This document shows positions 46,838 through 59,279 of a stretch of DNA of 64,000 nt, piece after piece. A program made the position numbers and the translations under genes. The stretch is from the NCBI GenBank assembly GCA_030248225.1, contig JASANE010012276.1, positions 1 to 64,000 on the forward strand. Reading direction: 5' to 3'. Below the pieces are notes generated by a model, which did not search any database, was not told the origin of the DNA, and saw only the letters and a program-made list of their open reading frames with translations. Source of the stretch: Trileptium ribeirensis (Eukaryota > Nematoda > Enoplea > Enoplida > Thoracostomopsidae). Every line of letters starts with the position of its first letter. Positions within the stretch are counted from its first letter, which is position 1.

Positions 46838-49800
46838 TTAGTTAAATGACAAATCTGTATTTAAATCTTTCTTGCAAACAAAAAATTGCTGCAATAAATT
46901 TGTGACCATAAAATACAGTTTGATCGTCAAGGCTGTGTTTAACAGTTCTATTTCTTTATAGAATTCCAATATTTGGAAGTTGTAAAAATATTTCGAGAAT
47001 TTTTAACCCTAATTGATTAAACATTGAACATCTTTTGAACAATTTGAGTACCAAATTCTTTCAAACCATCTTTCAGATAATATTCGATTTCATAAATGTA
47101 TATTTTATTGAACATGTTTAATTGCTACCTATTTTTTACAAACGTAAAAGACTATTCGGCTTTAGTATTCCTTGGTTTGCACATATTGTTACAATGGATT
47201 TAATGAAAATTTGAACGTTATAAACACCAGTTTTTCCTGTCAAAATTCTTCATTGCTATGTGACACGTAACCACTGCTTATCAATAAAATTTATCCTCAC
47301 ATCAAGTAGTCTGGAAAAGCTGAATAATGCTTCTTAAACCGTATTTATAATTTCAACGAACGTTGCATATCCTTAGCACTGATTTTAAAATTGAATTTCG
47401 TTTTATTTTAAAGCCAATAATGCCGGTAATCGTATCATACTCGTTTCCTGACCTCAATCCAACCTGCATTGTACAGTTTCCTTAAAATTTATCAACTTTT
47501 TATAAGGTTATCACTCAAAATAGCAAGATTTAATTAAAAAGATATTTTCTCAATTATTCGTGGTGTACGGGAGAATTATTGATTACAGATTTATGTTTAA
47601 TGCACGATGAACATGCAGGATATTCCAGGTTCACCGATGTATATTTAGCCCGTTAATTCACAGTGCTAGCGAAACAGGAACTGTGCACATTATGAAGAAC
47701 TGGGTTAGCTGAGTTCGTGGTACAATGCTCGATTGCGAGAGCATTATTATTCACTCACTTTATGAGGTTTCTTAACAAACCGCGAAAAATTATTTAGTGG
47801 TCTACTAACCATACAACATGGGTTAAACTTTTGAATTCGGCTGGAGTTTGCCTAACATTGAACAGACTTTATTGAAATGTGAAATTATGTAATCAAGTTT
47901 ATATGCCTGTGCCTTGACAAAGCTGGCGTTAGCAGGTTTCCTTTTATAACGTGCAGTTTTAGCACGGATCATCGTTGTTGTAACATTGAATTAATCAGTG
48001 TCTATGTCAACATGATAGTAAAATAGTTTAAAACTTTGGCCCGAATACCATAAAAATTGTTATGCCGTAACGCGCACTATATGATTGACTGTATCATTTA
48101 TGTAGTTCGTGCGCAAAACTTCCATATCTTCGGGTATTCATAAAAAATTATTGCACAAATAAGTTCAGAAGGTCCGTAAAATATTGTACTGAAATATACT
48201 GTTATAAACACAATAGGTTACATATTTTCAAACAGAGTGAAAATGACGAACCCGAGTTTCCGATTCTTAGAACAGAGCTTCGCTATAATTAATCAAAATT
48301 TTGCGAAGTACAAAGTATGAAGCTAGCCTCATACTTGGTAGTTCTGTTCAATACACTTTAGTTTTTAATTTGCATCTATATATATAATCATTGCACATGT
48401 TTTATTTGGGTTTAGTAACACGGATATGTAATAACAGAATTTAACGATATTCTTTGAAAATTTTGTTACCATAGGCATATATAAATGGTGGAAGCAATAT
48501 TTCACATCATATTGAATAGAAGCCGTGTAGTGTTCACTGTTTTACTGATCTCACACAGTTAGAAACCGACAAAACAAAATTTAGGTTATATTTGATAGTG
48601 TGGGTTGCAAATTATAAGGGTCAATATATACATTTGAAAACATTACATGACTTCAAAATTTACACAGAGTAAACCAGGTCTCAGCTGTAATAAAAATTAC
48701 GCTAAAAAGGTGCAAAAATCTAAACATTTCAAAACATTTCGCACCAATTTTAACAGGGACTATAATCACAGATTGTTTACTTATATATATCTATAGATAG
48801 TTTCCCCAATTTAATTGCACCAGAATACCGACAGTCACAAAACTTCAATTTGACTTAAAATGTACTAAAATATTTGTTGGTCTGATGCAATGCGGATTCT
48901 TGTTGGACCTAATATCTCCAGTGCTTCGAGTGTCCCATTTTTACACTCCTGATAATTTTTGAAATTTTGATATTGGCAACTAGCTACCTATTTACGCGGA
49001 AACTGGCGGTGAACTGGATACCGTGCGAAGTCATAGCCACACACACTCTACGTTGAATTCCGTGATGACATGAAAAGAAATATGTAGATATATAGTAAAA
49101 GTGGATGCTAGACAAACCAGAACATGTTTAGGTAGACATGTATGGTAATTCATTTTCAAAATTTTATGTCTTTATTAACCGTGTTTGATATGCGATGCTT
49201 AGGATAGGTGGAGGTAATACGGGTGCAGTACGCTCAAACTACATCACCCTGGAGACAGTTATCCTAAATAATTTGCTACACAATACGGGAAGGAGCCTTA
49301 GTTTTGCGTAATATAGTATTGTAGATAACGTTTGTGCGCTACAATCGTAATTAGATGGATACAAAACTTCCTAACAGCGGATACATTCGAACCTGGACAT
49401 AACATTTTGAAAATGGCAATTCATTTTCAAAATGTTATGTCCAGTCCATTAAATACAATTCAAATACTGACTGGTCCTGAAGAATCGCATTGGTTATAGC
49501 GGAAACTATGGATCTGTCTTATCTTCTTCTCAATTTGCTCCAGCATAAAACGAAGACGACTATAATTCGTATTAGGTGAAATTCATCCGGAAGTTGCGGA
49601 AGGTTTCGTGGTTAGAAACAAAGTCTGTAAGACTGACTAACAAATCGTTACCTTTTACACTATTTACAACCTTTAGTTGACCTTCAATTTTAAAACAACA
49701 ACACCATCCTTACCACAAAATATGAAGACCTAGTGTACATGACTGATCACTTAGGCATCCCACCATGATCACTGCTGACTTAGGAACATAATCACACTTC

Positions 49801-52253
49801 TATAATCTGCTCGATGACTAAAGAACTACTAACAAGACCTAACTATTCCCTAGACCTCGCCTCAGTATTAACGTTAGTATTTTAAATATGTTAACCCGCT
49901 GTTTTTTTGTTGTACTTGTATTAATTGTGTAAAACATTCTAAGTAAAACATATGTGTATGATAACGTTAAGTACATCGTAACTATCATGGCCAGTGTTAT
50001 ATAAATTTAACGGTAACGATGTGTAGCCAACCTTGCACAGCCAAGAGCACAGCCAAGAGCACAGAAAATCAAATAGTTTTTGTGAACTTTGTTTTCAAAT
50101 TGTGCATGATATCTTATGCTGTTGCTGTTTCATAGGCGAGAGGTGAAGGTTTATGGCTTTGTAGAAATTAAAACAGGACCAACTTCAGACAATTCCTAGC
50201 AAACAAGACTTCGAGCTAGCCTGCAATCATTCCTATAGGATCAAAGCAGAGGTTGTTACTACAACACTTTATCAGGTTCCATAACGAACAGAGTACCAAA
50301 TTGAAAATAGCTCGGCGGGTGGCGTACTCCCTTCGTCCGATTATTGGAGCCGGCTTAGGTTTCTCAAACATTGCACGATACATAAATTAATTCGAGCATG
50401 AAACGGTTAAAGGTCCCTGTCCTTGTGGCATCTCATGCATATTTACAAGGCTCGATGCCGACCAAGCCGGACAGACCATAACCCTAGCTTCAAATTAAAG
50501 CGGTGGTGTATCATGCTAAACGATCTTATTGTACAAACATCAAGTCCTCCATTCAGAGTACAAGGTCGCGGTTATCGTACAGAAAGGTACAAGAGATATC
50601 TGTGGTTCAGCTAGGTCACACTGTTTATATATAATTAGTGTTTTATGTATTATAAATTTTTTCGTTAATATATCGTCGAAATGGTTAGAACAAGTTAAAA
50701 ATACAAGAGCTATGACAGAGTTATTCTGAGTAGTATTACACAGGGCCAGATCTTATGCAAAGGAAGCCAATAAGGACATTCGATTTTTGCGGTTGACCGT
50801 TAAGTTATTTATTTGGTGGAGTGATGTTTTCATTGGAAGCCAAAGATTTTAGATAAAATATTTAAGACTACGAAATATAAACGCGTACACACGCTATTAT
50901 GAATTCTTTTAGTGCAGGTTTTACGTCAAGTTTTACACTTCCTTTAGGGGTGCATGACAAGGATTGTGATGTCGGTGACATTATAGCCACTATATGGGAG
51001 TATTACTTGGAAGATCATTATATAGCGCAAGAGGACAACATTATTTGTATATGACAGCAACACTTTCAGCTATCTATATAGAAGCTTGAAATTGTATCTA
51101 CAAAACTAAGAAAAATTTACTGGTGCCAGCTAGTTCTCGGAATCGGCGTTTTCACATTAAGTAAAACATAATATTTAGCGAGACTCACTAAAACCTAAAA
51201 ACATATGGCATTACCCTGAGCACAAACATCCTTATTGGAAATTAGAAAAACATAAAAGATGGTATTTCAAATTTCAATAAATGGCTTCCTTCACGCATTA
51301 TTTACGCGTTTGAAAATGTCGCACATATCTATTTTAATCGTGGTCTAAAACGTATTATTGCTAGCGGAAGCACCATAAAATGTGTGCAACAATACGGTAA
51401 AAAGCAAAACAAGTTCCGTTTCATTTTTAGATTCAAAATCACTTTTATATTTGAATTGATTTGTCAAAAGTAAAATCAAAATACGTTACAGGAATTCAAA
51501 AACCTTTTATTGGGAGAATGTTGCCCAATGGAATTGATAAGTTCCAGACTTGTTATATACAACTGGTTTTAGTTAACAAAATTAATAAGCTTTAGTTAAT
51601 TTTAAACTAACATAACCCAAATTGCGTTCACTCAATTTGGCTTCAGTTTTGACAAATGAATTTAAATTGCCTGAATTCAAGTTCACCTTTATGAATTCTA
51701 AATCATTTATGTTGCCATAAATGAAATAAAATCGGCTGAGTAAAAGCTAAGTTCTTTTTAAATCGAGAAATGAAACGGAATTTAACTTTACTTTTACACT
51801 ATCACTGTGCCCATCTTATTGTAGTTCCCACATGCATGTGTTTATGTGTGTCTCATTCGCAATGTCCTTAGCGAATTTAGTTCTTCCTAGAAATATTCGT
51901 AACCCCACGAAACAAATTGCTCTGTTTCACATAAAGTATATTTAATGGCTACATCGCAAGTTAGCGGAACCCGTAAGTAGGGCATGACGATGAGATATTA
52001 TCAAAACATTTTCCAAAATATTCACAACGTCCAAAGTTTCAGGCTAAGAACACTTCTTTTCAATAGTGCCTTTGCATACCTCAGTTGGTATTTGTTATTG
52101 CTCAAGCTCATGCAGAAGTATAGAGAATCTAACTGGTTTATATCATTTTCATGCTGACAATGTCGAAATAAATTTCTTCATATAATGCGGTGGGAAACGA
52201 AGTGAGTTATACTTTAGGTTTAGCGACCAAATCGAAATCCCAAATTCCGTTCC
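46838..52253. other. no assignable gene apart from one perfect hairpin
   Basis: More than 5 kb of AT-rich DNA. The short repeat CACAGCCAAGAG occurs about twice at 50035-50065. An ATG frame at 50438-50614 (basic, ARCRPSRTDHNPSFKLKRW) is unsupported by splice signals. Confidence 0.4.
49393..49444. repeat. perfect 23 bp stem, 6 base loop hairpin
   Basis: CTGGACATAACATTTTGAAAATG is followed after GCAATT by its exact reverse complement. A looser relative of one arm (TTCATTTTCAAAATTTTATG) lies at about 49150. It may be a remnant of a palindromic MITE or a small-RNA hairpin. No flanking duplication identified. Confidence 0.85.
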
Positions 52254-52259
52254 TTGTGC

Positions 52260-52451
52260 ATGTTTCAATGTCCGAAAAGGCAACACAGCAGGAATGCTTT
52301 AATTGAGGTCTTATGTCACATATTTACCAAAACCATGAGAGCCGTTATTTCTTCTTCAAGTGCCCCAAAAGAAGGAACCGTTGAAATGTATAATTCTAAA
52401 CCTTCAAAAGAAGCATTTTCAAGCGTTATTTTTTACGCTCAAGGCATTTAA
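52260..52451 (+). CDS. uncertain 63-aa coding-like ORF
   Basis: An ATG-to-TAA frame with good composition: FQCPKRQHSRNALIEVLCHI at the start, then a serine-rich ISSSSAPKEGTVEMY and a SVIFYAQGI end. There is no acceptor immediately upstream, no AATAAA close downstream and no recognised domain. It lies 400 bp before another coding-like frame on the same strand. Confidence 0.25.
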   Translation: MFQCPKRQHSRNALIEVLCHIFTKTMRAVISSSSAPKEGTVEMYNSKPSKEAFSSVIFYAQGI

Positions 52452-52848
52452 GACACATACAGTATTAGACACATACGACATAAGCAGAATTGCTTTCATC
52501 ATATTCAGAGAGTCGGAAAACCTATAAGACCTGTTTTAACGCTCTGCATACAACGTGTCAAAATTTGGCATTTTTGGTTCCGAAATTCAGCACCGTTCCG
52601 CAGGGCTAATAGCATACCCAACGTAGGTTTAAAACAACGCAGCTAGCTTGTTAGTTTAAACGATTTAATAACACCGTGACGAAATCGTAAAAATTACATA
52701 TTTAGATATGTTCTTAAACCATGGATCATAGCTCGAAATCGGCTGTTCTGACATAATTACGTAATATGGAAGTCGTAGGTTTTGACAGTTGGATTGTACA
52801 GGCATTTTTCGGTCCGATACCTCAGGAAAGAGGTATGACCTAAAATGA

Positions 52849-53076
52849 TGGGAGGCGTCAAATAGTCAATATGAAAAAGTGTCCAATACATCCGGCTTCC
52901 CGGGAATTTGGGCAGGAAATTATTCGAGCATTGCAAGCACAAATCTAGGCATGCAACTAGATTTTATCAACACATCTGATAAAAAATTTCGAAAATTGAT
53001 CAAGCTGCCGATTGACGGGTTACAAGTGATATATACAAATAAAAACAATTGTTTGTTCAATCAAACGCTATTCTAG
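52849..53076 (+). CDS. coding-like segment with several N-glycosylation sequons
   Basis: An open frame of 75 codons from after a TGA to TAG at 53074. The residue mix is that of an extracellular domain: SNTSGFPGIWAGNYSSIAST, then LDFINTSDKKFRKLIKLPID, ending NKNNCLFNQTLF, with four N-x-S/T sequons (NTS, NYS, NTS, NQT). There is no ATG near the start, so it would be a late exon. The only upstream AG (GATGGGAG|GCG at about 52854) lacks a pyrimidine tract. No family recognised. A minus-strand frame overlaps part of it but looks less natural. Confidence 0.35.
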   Translation, partial: WEASNSQYEKVSNTSGFPGIWAGNYSSIASTNLGMQLDFINTSDKKFRKLIKLPIDGLQVIYTNKNNCLFNQTLF

Positions 53077-53217
53077 GAAACACCGCTCAACACATTCAAT
53101 CCGTTTCACATATATTTTCTTTACTGCCTTATTGAATGGTTTTCCTTTTTTCCCTTCGCTGTAGATATGTTCTTTGCGGATTAAATTTTGATTTCAAGTA
53201 ACATAATCTCCACTTAC

Positions 53218-53300
53218 CGGCGTAGAGTTGTAACATACCTATGCTACTCGATAAACGTTTTTCTCTATTTGCGGCATCGTATGCGGTAATTTCATTATTT
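53218..53300 (-). CDS. candidate 83 bp internal exon, minus strand
   Basis: An acceptor, GATTAATTTTAG| (AG at 53302-53301), and a near-consensus donor, GCCG|GTAAGTGG (at 53217), flank an 83 bp segment open in one frame. The frame gives NNEITAYDAANREKRLSSSI and then GMLQLYA. It would start one base into a codon end and leave in phase 1. It lies on the opposite strand to the coding-like segment 140 bp away. No family recognised. Confidence 0.35.
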
Positions 53301-53829
53301 CTAAAATTAATCACTGACGAACTTATTGTCGCAAACCTAACGCGACATGTTTTACAGTAACATAACTAAAAACAATAGTACCTTTACGCTTATTAAAACA
53401 GCATAGTTAATATGCCTAAGAGCCAAATCGTTCAAGTTCTCTATCAATTATAAATATGTCGTACGAAGTGTTTTAGCGGGTGCTGAAACGAGGAATGTAT
53501 GCCGATGAATAAGTTATTAGATTATCTTTGCGCAAATACTTTGACATTGTCACTTTAATAAAAAGCTAACAATTGGTATGACTACAGTTGTTAATATAGT
53601 GTTTTACTGTTGTAAAATATATATATTATATGTATAAAGGTACTGCTTGGTGGCAATATTCCAAAAGAGGTACGTATTTTATCATATTAAACTACTGTTT
53701 TCACACCATAAAGTAGTTAAAATCATGGTTAAAACTGCGGTCAAGACATAGACATGAAATTTAGTTTGATACGGGAGATAAGGACATGTAACAGCTAAAA
53801 TCTATATCAAAAAATCGAAAAAAGTCGTA
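53301..53829. other. no assignable gene
   Basis: AT-rich with short TATATA runs, nothing recognised. Confidence 0.4.
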
Positions 53830-55400
53830 TCAATCATACGACAATCGCAAAGTCGTAGGGCTATCGGGCGAGAAGTGGTAACTTAAGTTGTCTGGCTCCA
53901 AGATCAATGCATTCTTACAGTATAGCTCGCACATTGCAGCACGCTTTTCAGTGGGCACATATCGGCTGCACTTCGGCAGGCACATATCAGGCTCCAGAAG
54001 CTTCTCCGATATAGCCTCTTTCACGAACAACGGCGTTTGCGGTTTATGTTTGTATACCTCTTTTTTCAGTACCACCCACAGAAAAAAGTCAGGTGGGCTT
54101 ACATCAGGAGACCAAGCAGGCTATTCGACAGGGCCTCACTGCCCCAACCAATTGTCGGAGGCGCGCCATACTCCATAAAATGAAAGCTGCCAATGCTTCG
54201 TAACTATTGAATGCCGAAATAAAATTCATTTCGCAGCATCATTAGATAGTTGTCTGCATTCATAGTATTATGGATAAATAAAAGCCCAAAAAATGCAACA
54301 GACCACATAGCGACCCATACTATCAGACCAGGGGCATTCATACGATGTTCAAGAATGTTACGAGGGTTTTCGGCATGCCAATAAACACAATAATGCGGCG
54401 TTCATCTTATAATGTCTCCGCCGTTTGGAACTTTTGTCCCCCTGTAGTCGCGACCTTACCGTATGGACAGTCAGGGTGACACCCATACTGTAAATCAATT
54501 GCCGAGGGTGTACCACACACCCCTAGCTACTACATTTTTTCTTGACATTGTCGTACACACCCTTAGCTATCAATTTGGCGCGAATTAACTATAACGGACA
54601 CCGCCTGTAGATAATGCGGTTTTTTAGTCAACTGTCCTGTGTAGTTTTTTCTAAATTTACCATATTTGTATCTAGCCCATATGAACATTGCTCAAATAAT
54701 TCAGAACACTGTCAATAAAACTACCAGAAGACACGGTCTGCCTGACACTGTCGAGAAGTGGTAATACGCGTAACTAGCTACCTTTGAAAAAATTATTAAA
54801 AACATGGGCTGTCTAGGACACCCTGTTGTTAATAGTGCTCCTGACACGGTGTGGTATACATAGGTTCCAAACTTTGGAGACATTATAACGTGAACGCCGC
54901 ATAATGTCGGTTAACGTGACCTTTCAGTCTATATTGCTTTCGTCGAAACAAATGCGATTCTCGGCTAACTCCGTATCATCGTCGATGCGCTGTGGCCGTT
55001 TTTGATAAAATTCAACCGTGCGACCATAATCATCCTCATTAAGAACATGAATTAACGTCGGTCCCAAAGGTTTTAAACCCAGACTTTTAACAATTCGAAA
55101 AACAGTAATGTGCTTATGCTGGTTTCAACAGCACAACGGATTGACTTTGTCGGGCTACTGTCAAAATTACAGGAAATATCAGCCATCGCAGCATCACCAG
55201 CTGCCATCAGCGGTCTTCCTGCTCGGGGCAAGTCAGCTAAAGAAAATGTTAGATTAAACCTTTTATTAATTGAAGCAATGATTTTGATATGGAGGCTGTG
55301 AAAACGAATGCCGGGAGCATTGTGGCACAACTTCGCGGCTATTTTGGTTAACTGAATACAGTCATTCTGCAATTATTCGATGAGCAATATTAAGTCGTGT
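53830..55400 (-). pseudogene. mariner/IS630-type transposase, broken and interrupted by a MITE
   Basis: Read on the minus strand from about 55400, in order: an N-terminal helix-turn-helix end with the linker DLPRAGRP (near 55215); a catalytic-core start NEDDYGRTVEFYQKRP, then FDESNI holding the first acidic residue (near 54950); HYCVYWHAENPRN after the MITE; APGLIVWVAMWSVAFFG; EYGAPP where the second catalytic Asp is expected (QDGAPP in the family); and WSPDVSPPDFFLW with the third acidic residue (near 54100). The tail follows to a stop at 53830. Breaks include a one-base loss just after FDESNI, two stop codons before PAWSPDV, a frame change after EYGAPP, a lost second Asp, and a 508 bp PIF-like MITE inserted in the core. 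It encodes no functional transposase. Terminal inverted repeats were not identified. Confidence 0.8.
54394..54901. mobile_element. PIF/Harbinger-like MITE, copy 2, inside the mariner transposase
   Basis: Termini TGCGGCGTTCATCTTATAAT and, in reverse, TGCGGCGTTCACGTTATAAT, flanked by TAA on both sides (54391-54393 and 54902-54904). Same family as 46333-46837 but inverted. It splits the transposase between its first catalytic Asp and the HYCVYWHAEN segment, so the insertion post-dates the mariner copy. 508 bp, non-coding. Confidence 0.85.
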
Positions 55401-56950
55401 ATGAGAAATTTTGTTATATGTAGATGTTTATATGTTTGGTTATAATTCATGAAAGTTTGAAGGTTGTAAGTATATTATGTCAGTCTTAGCAACACTTTGA
55501 AGCTGGGGCGTATGTATGGGACACGTTACATAACAGTCCTAAATTTTTGGAACCGTTAAATAGGCGGCAAATCCACTCGAAAAAAAACTGGTTTTGAATA
55601 GGGAAATGGCCCATCACCGGTTTAGCGTGATTGGAATACACAATTCTACGCGTGTATTGTGCATTGCATATCAAAATAAATTGATTGATTCTAGTTGTAA
55701 TATTTCGTTGTCGTCTTCACGCTCCGCCTATCCCGCCTGATGTACGTGTGCCAGTTTGATATGTTGCATAACCCAGGGGAATCTGATTAGTGACATCTAG
55801 TGGACCTACATGTCCTAGGTACGGTACCAGCCTAGAGAAGTCGTTCTGTAGCTAATCGTTATATAAGTTTATACTGTGTGATTTAAAATCTTTGTTATAA
55901 TCGTTTGCTTATGTGCATGCGGACGGGCCAGCGGCACCGGTTAGATAACAAATATAAAACCACGGTGTGATTTTAACTTCAGGATTAAGCCTCAGAACAC
56001 CTGTCTCGATGTTCACATGTGTTTGCTCCATATAAGATCATATATTAAAGATGTATTTATGTATATACCTTGGAGATAAGCCGTCAAGCCTATAAAGGAA
56101 TTACAGGTGATTTGGTACATCTAAAATTTTGCGTTTAATCAGTGATTGAAAACATTAGTTGATAAGGGCCATAGCCAGTAACGTGTCCCGGTCCAAAATT
56201 GCGTATGTGAGACCACTCAAGACCAACAAATAAGCACCCAAGTCCCCAAGATAGGCGTATACACACTTATTTTTTCTTTTCAACTACCCGAAAATTTACT
56301 CAAATATCTGAAAACGTACAATTTTTGGAATTTGGATCGTAACTGGCTTTCTTACCACATATTCAACTGGAAACCGGGTCCATCAACCCTAATTGGCCGC
56401 TCAGAATCTAAATAACTAACTCGGGAGCTTTAAAATTGTCACGTTTTCCGCACAAAAGGCTTCCATCGGGCCAACTGTTCACCAATCTTAAAAATTTTTA
56501 TTTTCACTGGTAGGCAACCTGTCATAGTTAAGACATGATCAAGCCCCCAGCAGCTTACTCCTCTTTAATACCTTAAAATTAAAGGAAATATAGAAAATTC
56601 TTATCACAGTTAAGCCCCCGAAGGTGCTATATTCTTCTCTAACCGTAAACATCCGAGCCGAACAGCGCGAGGTTTTGTTGTTTTTCTTGCCTACTAGGTT
56701 GTGTTGGTTGAGCATCAAAAGAACCGCTCACAGCCCGAGCAAGGTCATTACTGGCATGTTTTGACCAACGGGCTTGTGCCTCATTGATAACACGGGACTA
56801 CGTGCTAACTTGGCACTTATGTGTAGGCGGCATATCATAAGTTTTAAAACTGATGAAGGCATGACATACTACACGAAAGAGCCCATTGTTAAGAACTGCA
56901 TCAAAACACTTTTCTTAAAACCTTAATAACATAGCGGGTCCTGGAAACAG
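55401..56950. other. no assignable gene
   Basis: Mixed composition. The stretch before 56950 may include the 5' part of the retroelement that follows, but no long terminal repeat or primer-binding site could be recognised. Confidence 0.35.
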
Positions 56951-56992
56951 CTCTCAGACAACCCATAAAGCTACCGCGTTCTCTTGTGATCA

Positions 56993-58680
56993 TTGCTGGC
57001 TAAGATGATAAATGATATCGACACCGCATTTAGCATTCCAGAAATCGAGCCGAATTCAACGAACGGGAGTACGGCCGACAGTTTCGGGGATTTAGCTTTG
57101 ACAAGTGAGTTCAGTAGTACCCAAAGAGTAATACGTGGTTTTGGAACCAGGGTTTGGGGAACAGTATTTAGGGGAATGCCCGTGGAGGAATGAAAAGCCA
57201 CCCGGGGTAACTTTTCCCAAATACATACACAGCCTAAAACCAAAGGGGCGCCCTCTATGGCCAAAGAGAGGCGCGGATACCATCAGGTATAAGCGAGTGG
57301 CTTTCAGGGTCGTTTCCCCGCACAGGATCGATTCTGAGTGAAGAAATATCCCTACCACCAAAGTTTGATTTCCCTCAAGGTAACCATTACTTAGGATACG
57401 AAATACGCTTCTCCAACAAAAACATCATTGTCACCTGTGTTCGGACAAGCCAACTCCTGCGAATAAAACCCGCTGTAAGGTAGAGTATCATTCCTACGAG
57501 AAATGTGGCAGGAAATACTGCAATTGGAAGTGGAAGTGCCACTACGGCTGGTAGTACAAGCGGGCCGCTTTCCACCGTATCGGGAGATCCATCGGTAGCA
57601 AGCCTGTGAAGCTAATGCAGAGAAATTCATCGGTGCCTATAATACAACCGCGGGATATCCCACCATTCTTGGGAGTTCTCGGACAGGACTTTGAAACCTG
57701 GCTAAATAAGTATGATAACTTGACGGATGCGAATGGATGTACGCTTGAACAAAAGCTAATCCAATTGTCGACTTTAGTGAAATGTGAGGCGCTCAAAATA
57801 TATGTGAATTTCCCAGAATGCCAGAAACAGAGGTGTGAGGCCTACTGTTACAACATGGATTTCATGTAAACATAATCACAGCGAGACGAACACTATTCTA
57901 TAGGCGAGTGATAACGGTGTTAGATTAGATTTGTAATACTTACCAGCTACGCCGAGCTCGAGCAGATGCAGCAGCATTGGTTAAACACCGGCTGCAGATT
58001 TGTCCGGGCTAGTAAGTTTTACACAGCCGTTCCTGCACATCACTGAAAGAGTTCATGTTAGCAGTCCCTTGTTGAGCCAACTGGAAAAACTATTAAAAGT
58101 AGTAGTTAAAGTAATCAGCTCAATAAGCATTGGGCAAGCGATTAGCAAAATTTATCCAAATATTCCAAACTTGTGGTGTCTGCGAGGAACAACACGACCA
58201 AAATTTTATGCCAGCCGATCAATGTTTTTTACCATCTTTTACGATGAATGGGATTACAAAGGCAACTTATCAGCTGAATATAGAATAATAGGAGGTATAA
58301 CAGTCTCTATCATGGGGAGTGGAAAACTTGGCCTGCGCAAATCACCTGAATTTAGGACTTACAGTGAAGCTAATATAGATAGGCTGCAAAGATTGTCGAA
58401 GCGCCGTACTTGCTGGACAATCTAGTGCCTGAGCATGACGAATCCTTTCCCATTGCTCCGGTGCCGTAGCTGGATCGCACAGTATACGCAGTCAGAAAAG
58501 CATACAGCAGGCAAAAGCGTGAAGAACTGCTGTATTTGCTACTGCTTTGGTTATACAAGCCTGGGCAGAACATCTGGCAAAGCGATCCAACCTGAGACAT
58601 GGATAAACCTCCGAATTACAACTCTGATGCAGACACGACTTTCATCGATGTGGAAGAACTGAAAGCGATTTGAGTGGGAT
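56993..58680 (+). pseudogene. remains of a Gypsy-like LTR retroelement (Gag piece and chromodomain-like tail)
   Basis: Three coding fragments lie in order on the plus strand, in different frames. The first, from about 57008, reads NDIDTAFSIPEIEPNSTNG and may be a leader or Gag start. The second, at 57606-57869, resembles Gag: PPFLGVLGQDFETWLNKYD, then NGCTLEQKLIQLSTL and EALKIYVNF, matching the common W..K....AN.W....K...L......A...Y pattern. The third, at about 58400-58596, reads EAPYLLDN...HDESFPIAP then YAVRKAYSRQKREELLYL and IWQSDPT, like the chromodomain that ends integrase in chromoviral Gypsy elements, with one TAG inside. Protease, reverse transcriptase, RNase H and most of integrase are absent, so the copy is internally deleted and inactive. 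Long terminal repeats were not found. Confidence 0.55.
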
Positions 58681-59017
58681 ATTGAGCGATGTGAGCAAGA
58701 ACTAGTTTGACATGCCCGCGCTTAAGATTCTCGACTCCAATAACGTAGTCTAGGAACAGGATTTCTCTGGGAGCATTAGCTGCATTGATGCCGAACAAGT
58801 TAATAATATTGAAACAAATGACCGATTAATACCGATCGGACCGGTACTCTGCTCCCCAGTCGTGTTAAACTTGTACATTACAGCTGCCGTGGGATTGTCA
58901 TGCAAGAGAACCAAATCGGCGAAATTGGTGCTCTTCCTGTTGGCCCTTCACCTAATGGGGCAGGCAAACAGAATCGCTACCCGTTTTTCAGATAAATTAC
59001 TAGGTTAAGACAGATGG

Positions 59018-59278
59018 TCAATCAAAAAGTGGGTACTGGAATTGAACCACAAAGGTTTGCAACAATCGATTCCAATCTATTTTTATATATCTGTAGGCAA
59101 GTACCATGATTTGGCAAGCTAAATGATCAAACTTGATATGCGTTTGTGGGTCATTCAAGATAAGAAGTGTGCAGCGTATCACACAATTGTCCCAACAGTC
59201 AGCCGAGACTGTTGTAGACAAGTGAAATGCATCGCCTGACACTAACAGTTTTATCTCTAAAATACATAGCTTCACCAT
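59018..59278 (-). CDS. uncertain 86-aa coding-like ORF
   Basis: A complete ATG-to-TGA frame on the minus strand with a natural composition: KLCILEIKLLVSGDAFHLST, then DNCVIRCTLLILNDPQTH, ending FVVQFQYPLFD. There are four cysteines and no clear signal peptide, though the N-terminal half is hydrophobic. It lies just beyond the Gypsy-like remains and might belong to another decayed element. No family recognised, no poly(A) signal close by. Confidence 0.3.
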   Translation of the reverse strand: MVKLCILEIKLLVSGDAFHLSTTVSADCWDNCVIRCTLLILNDPQTHIKFDHLACQIMVLAYRYIKIDWNRLLQTFVVQFQYPLFD

Positions 59279-59279
59279 A

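Noticed and set aside
53830..55372. Separate small genes on either strand over the mariner region
   Set aside because: The minus-strand pieces are parts of one decayed transposase in shifted frames; the plus-strand frames are shadows.
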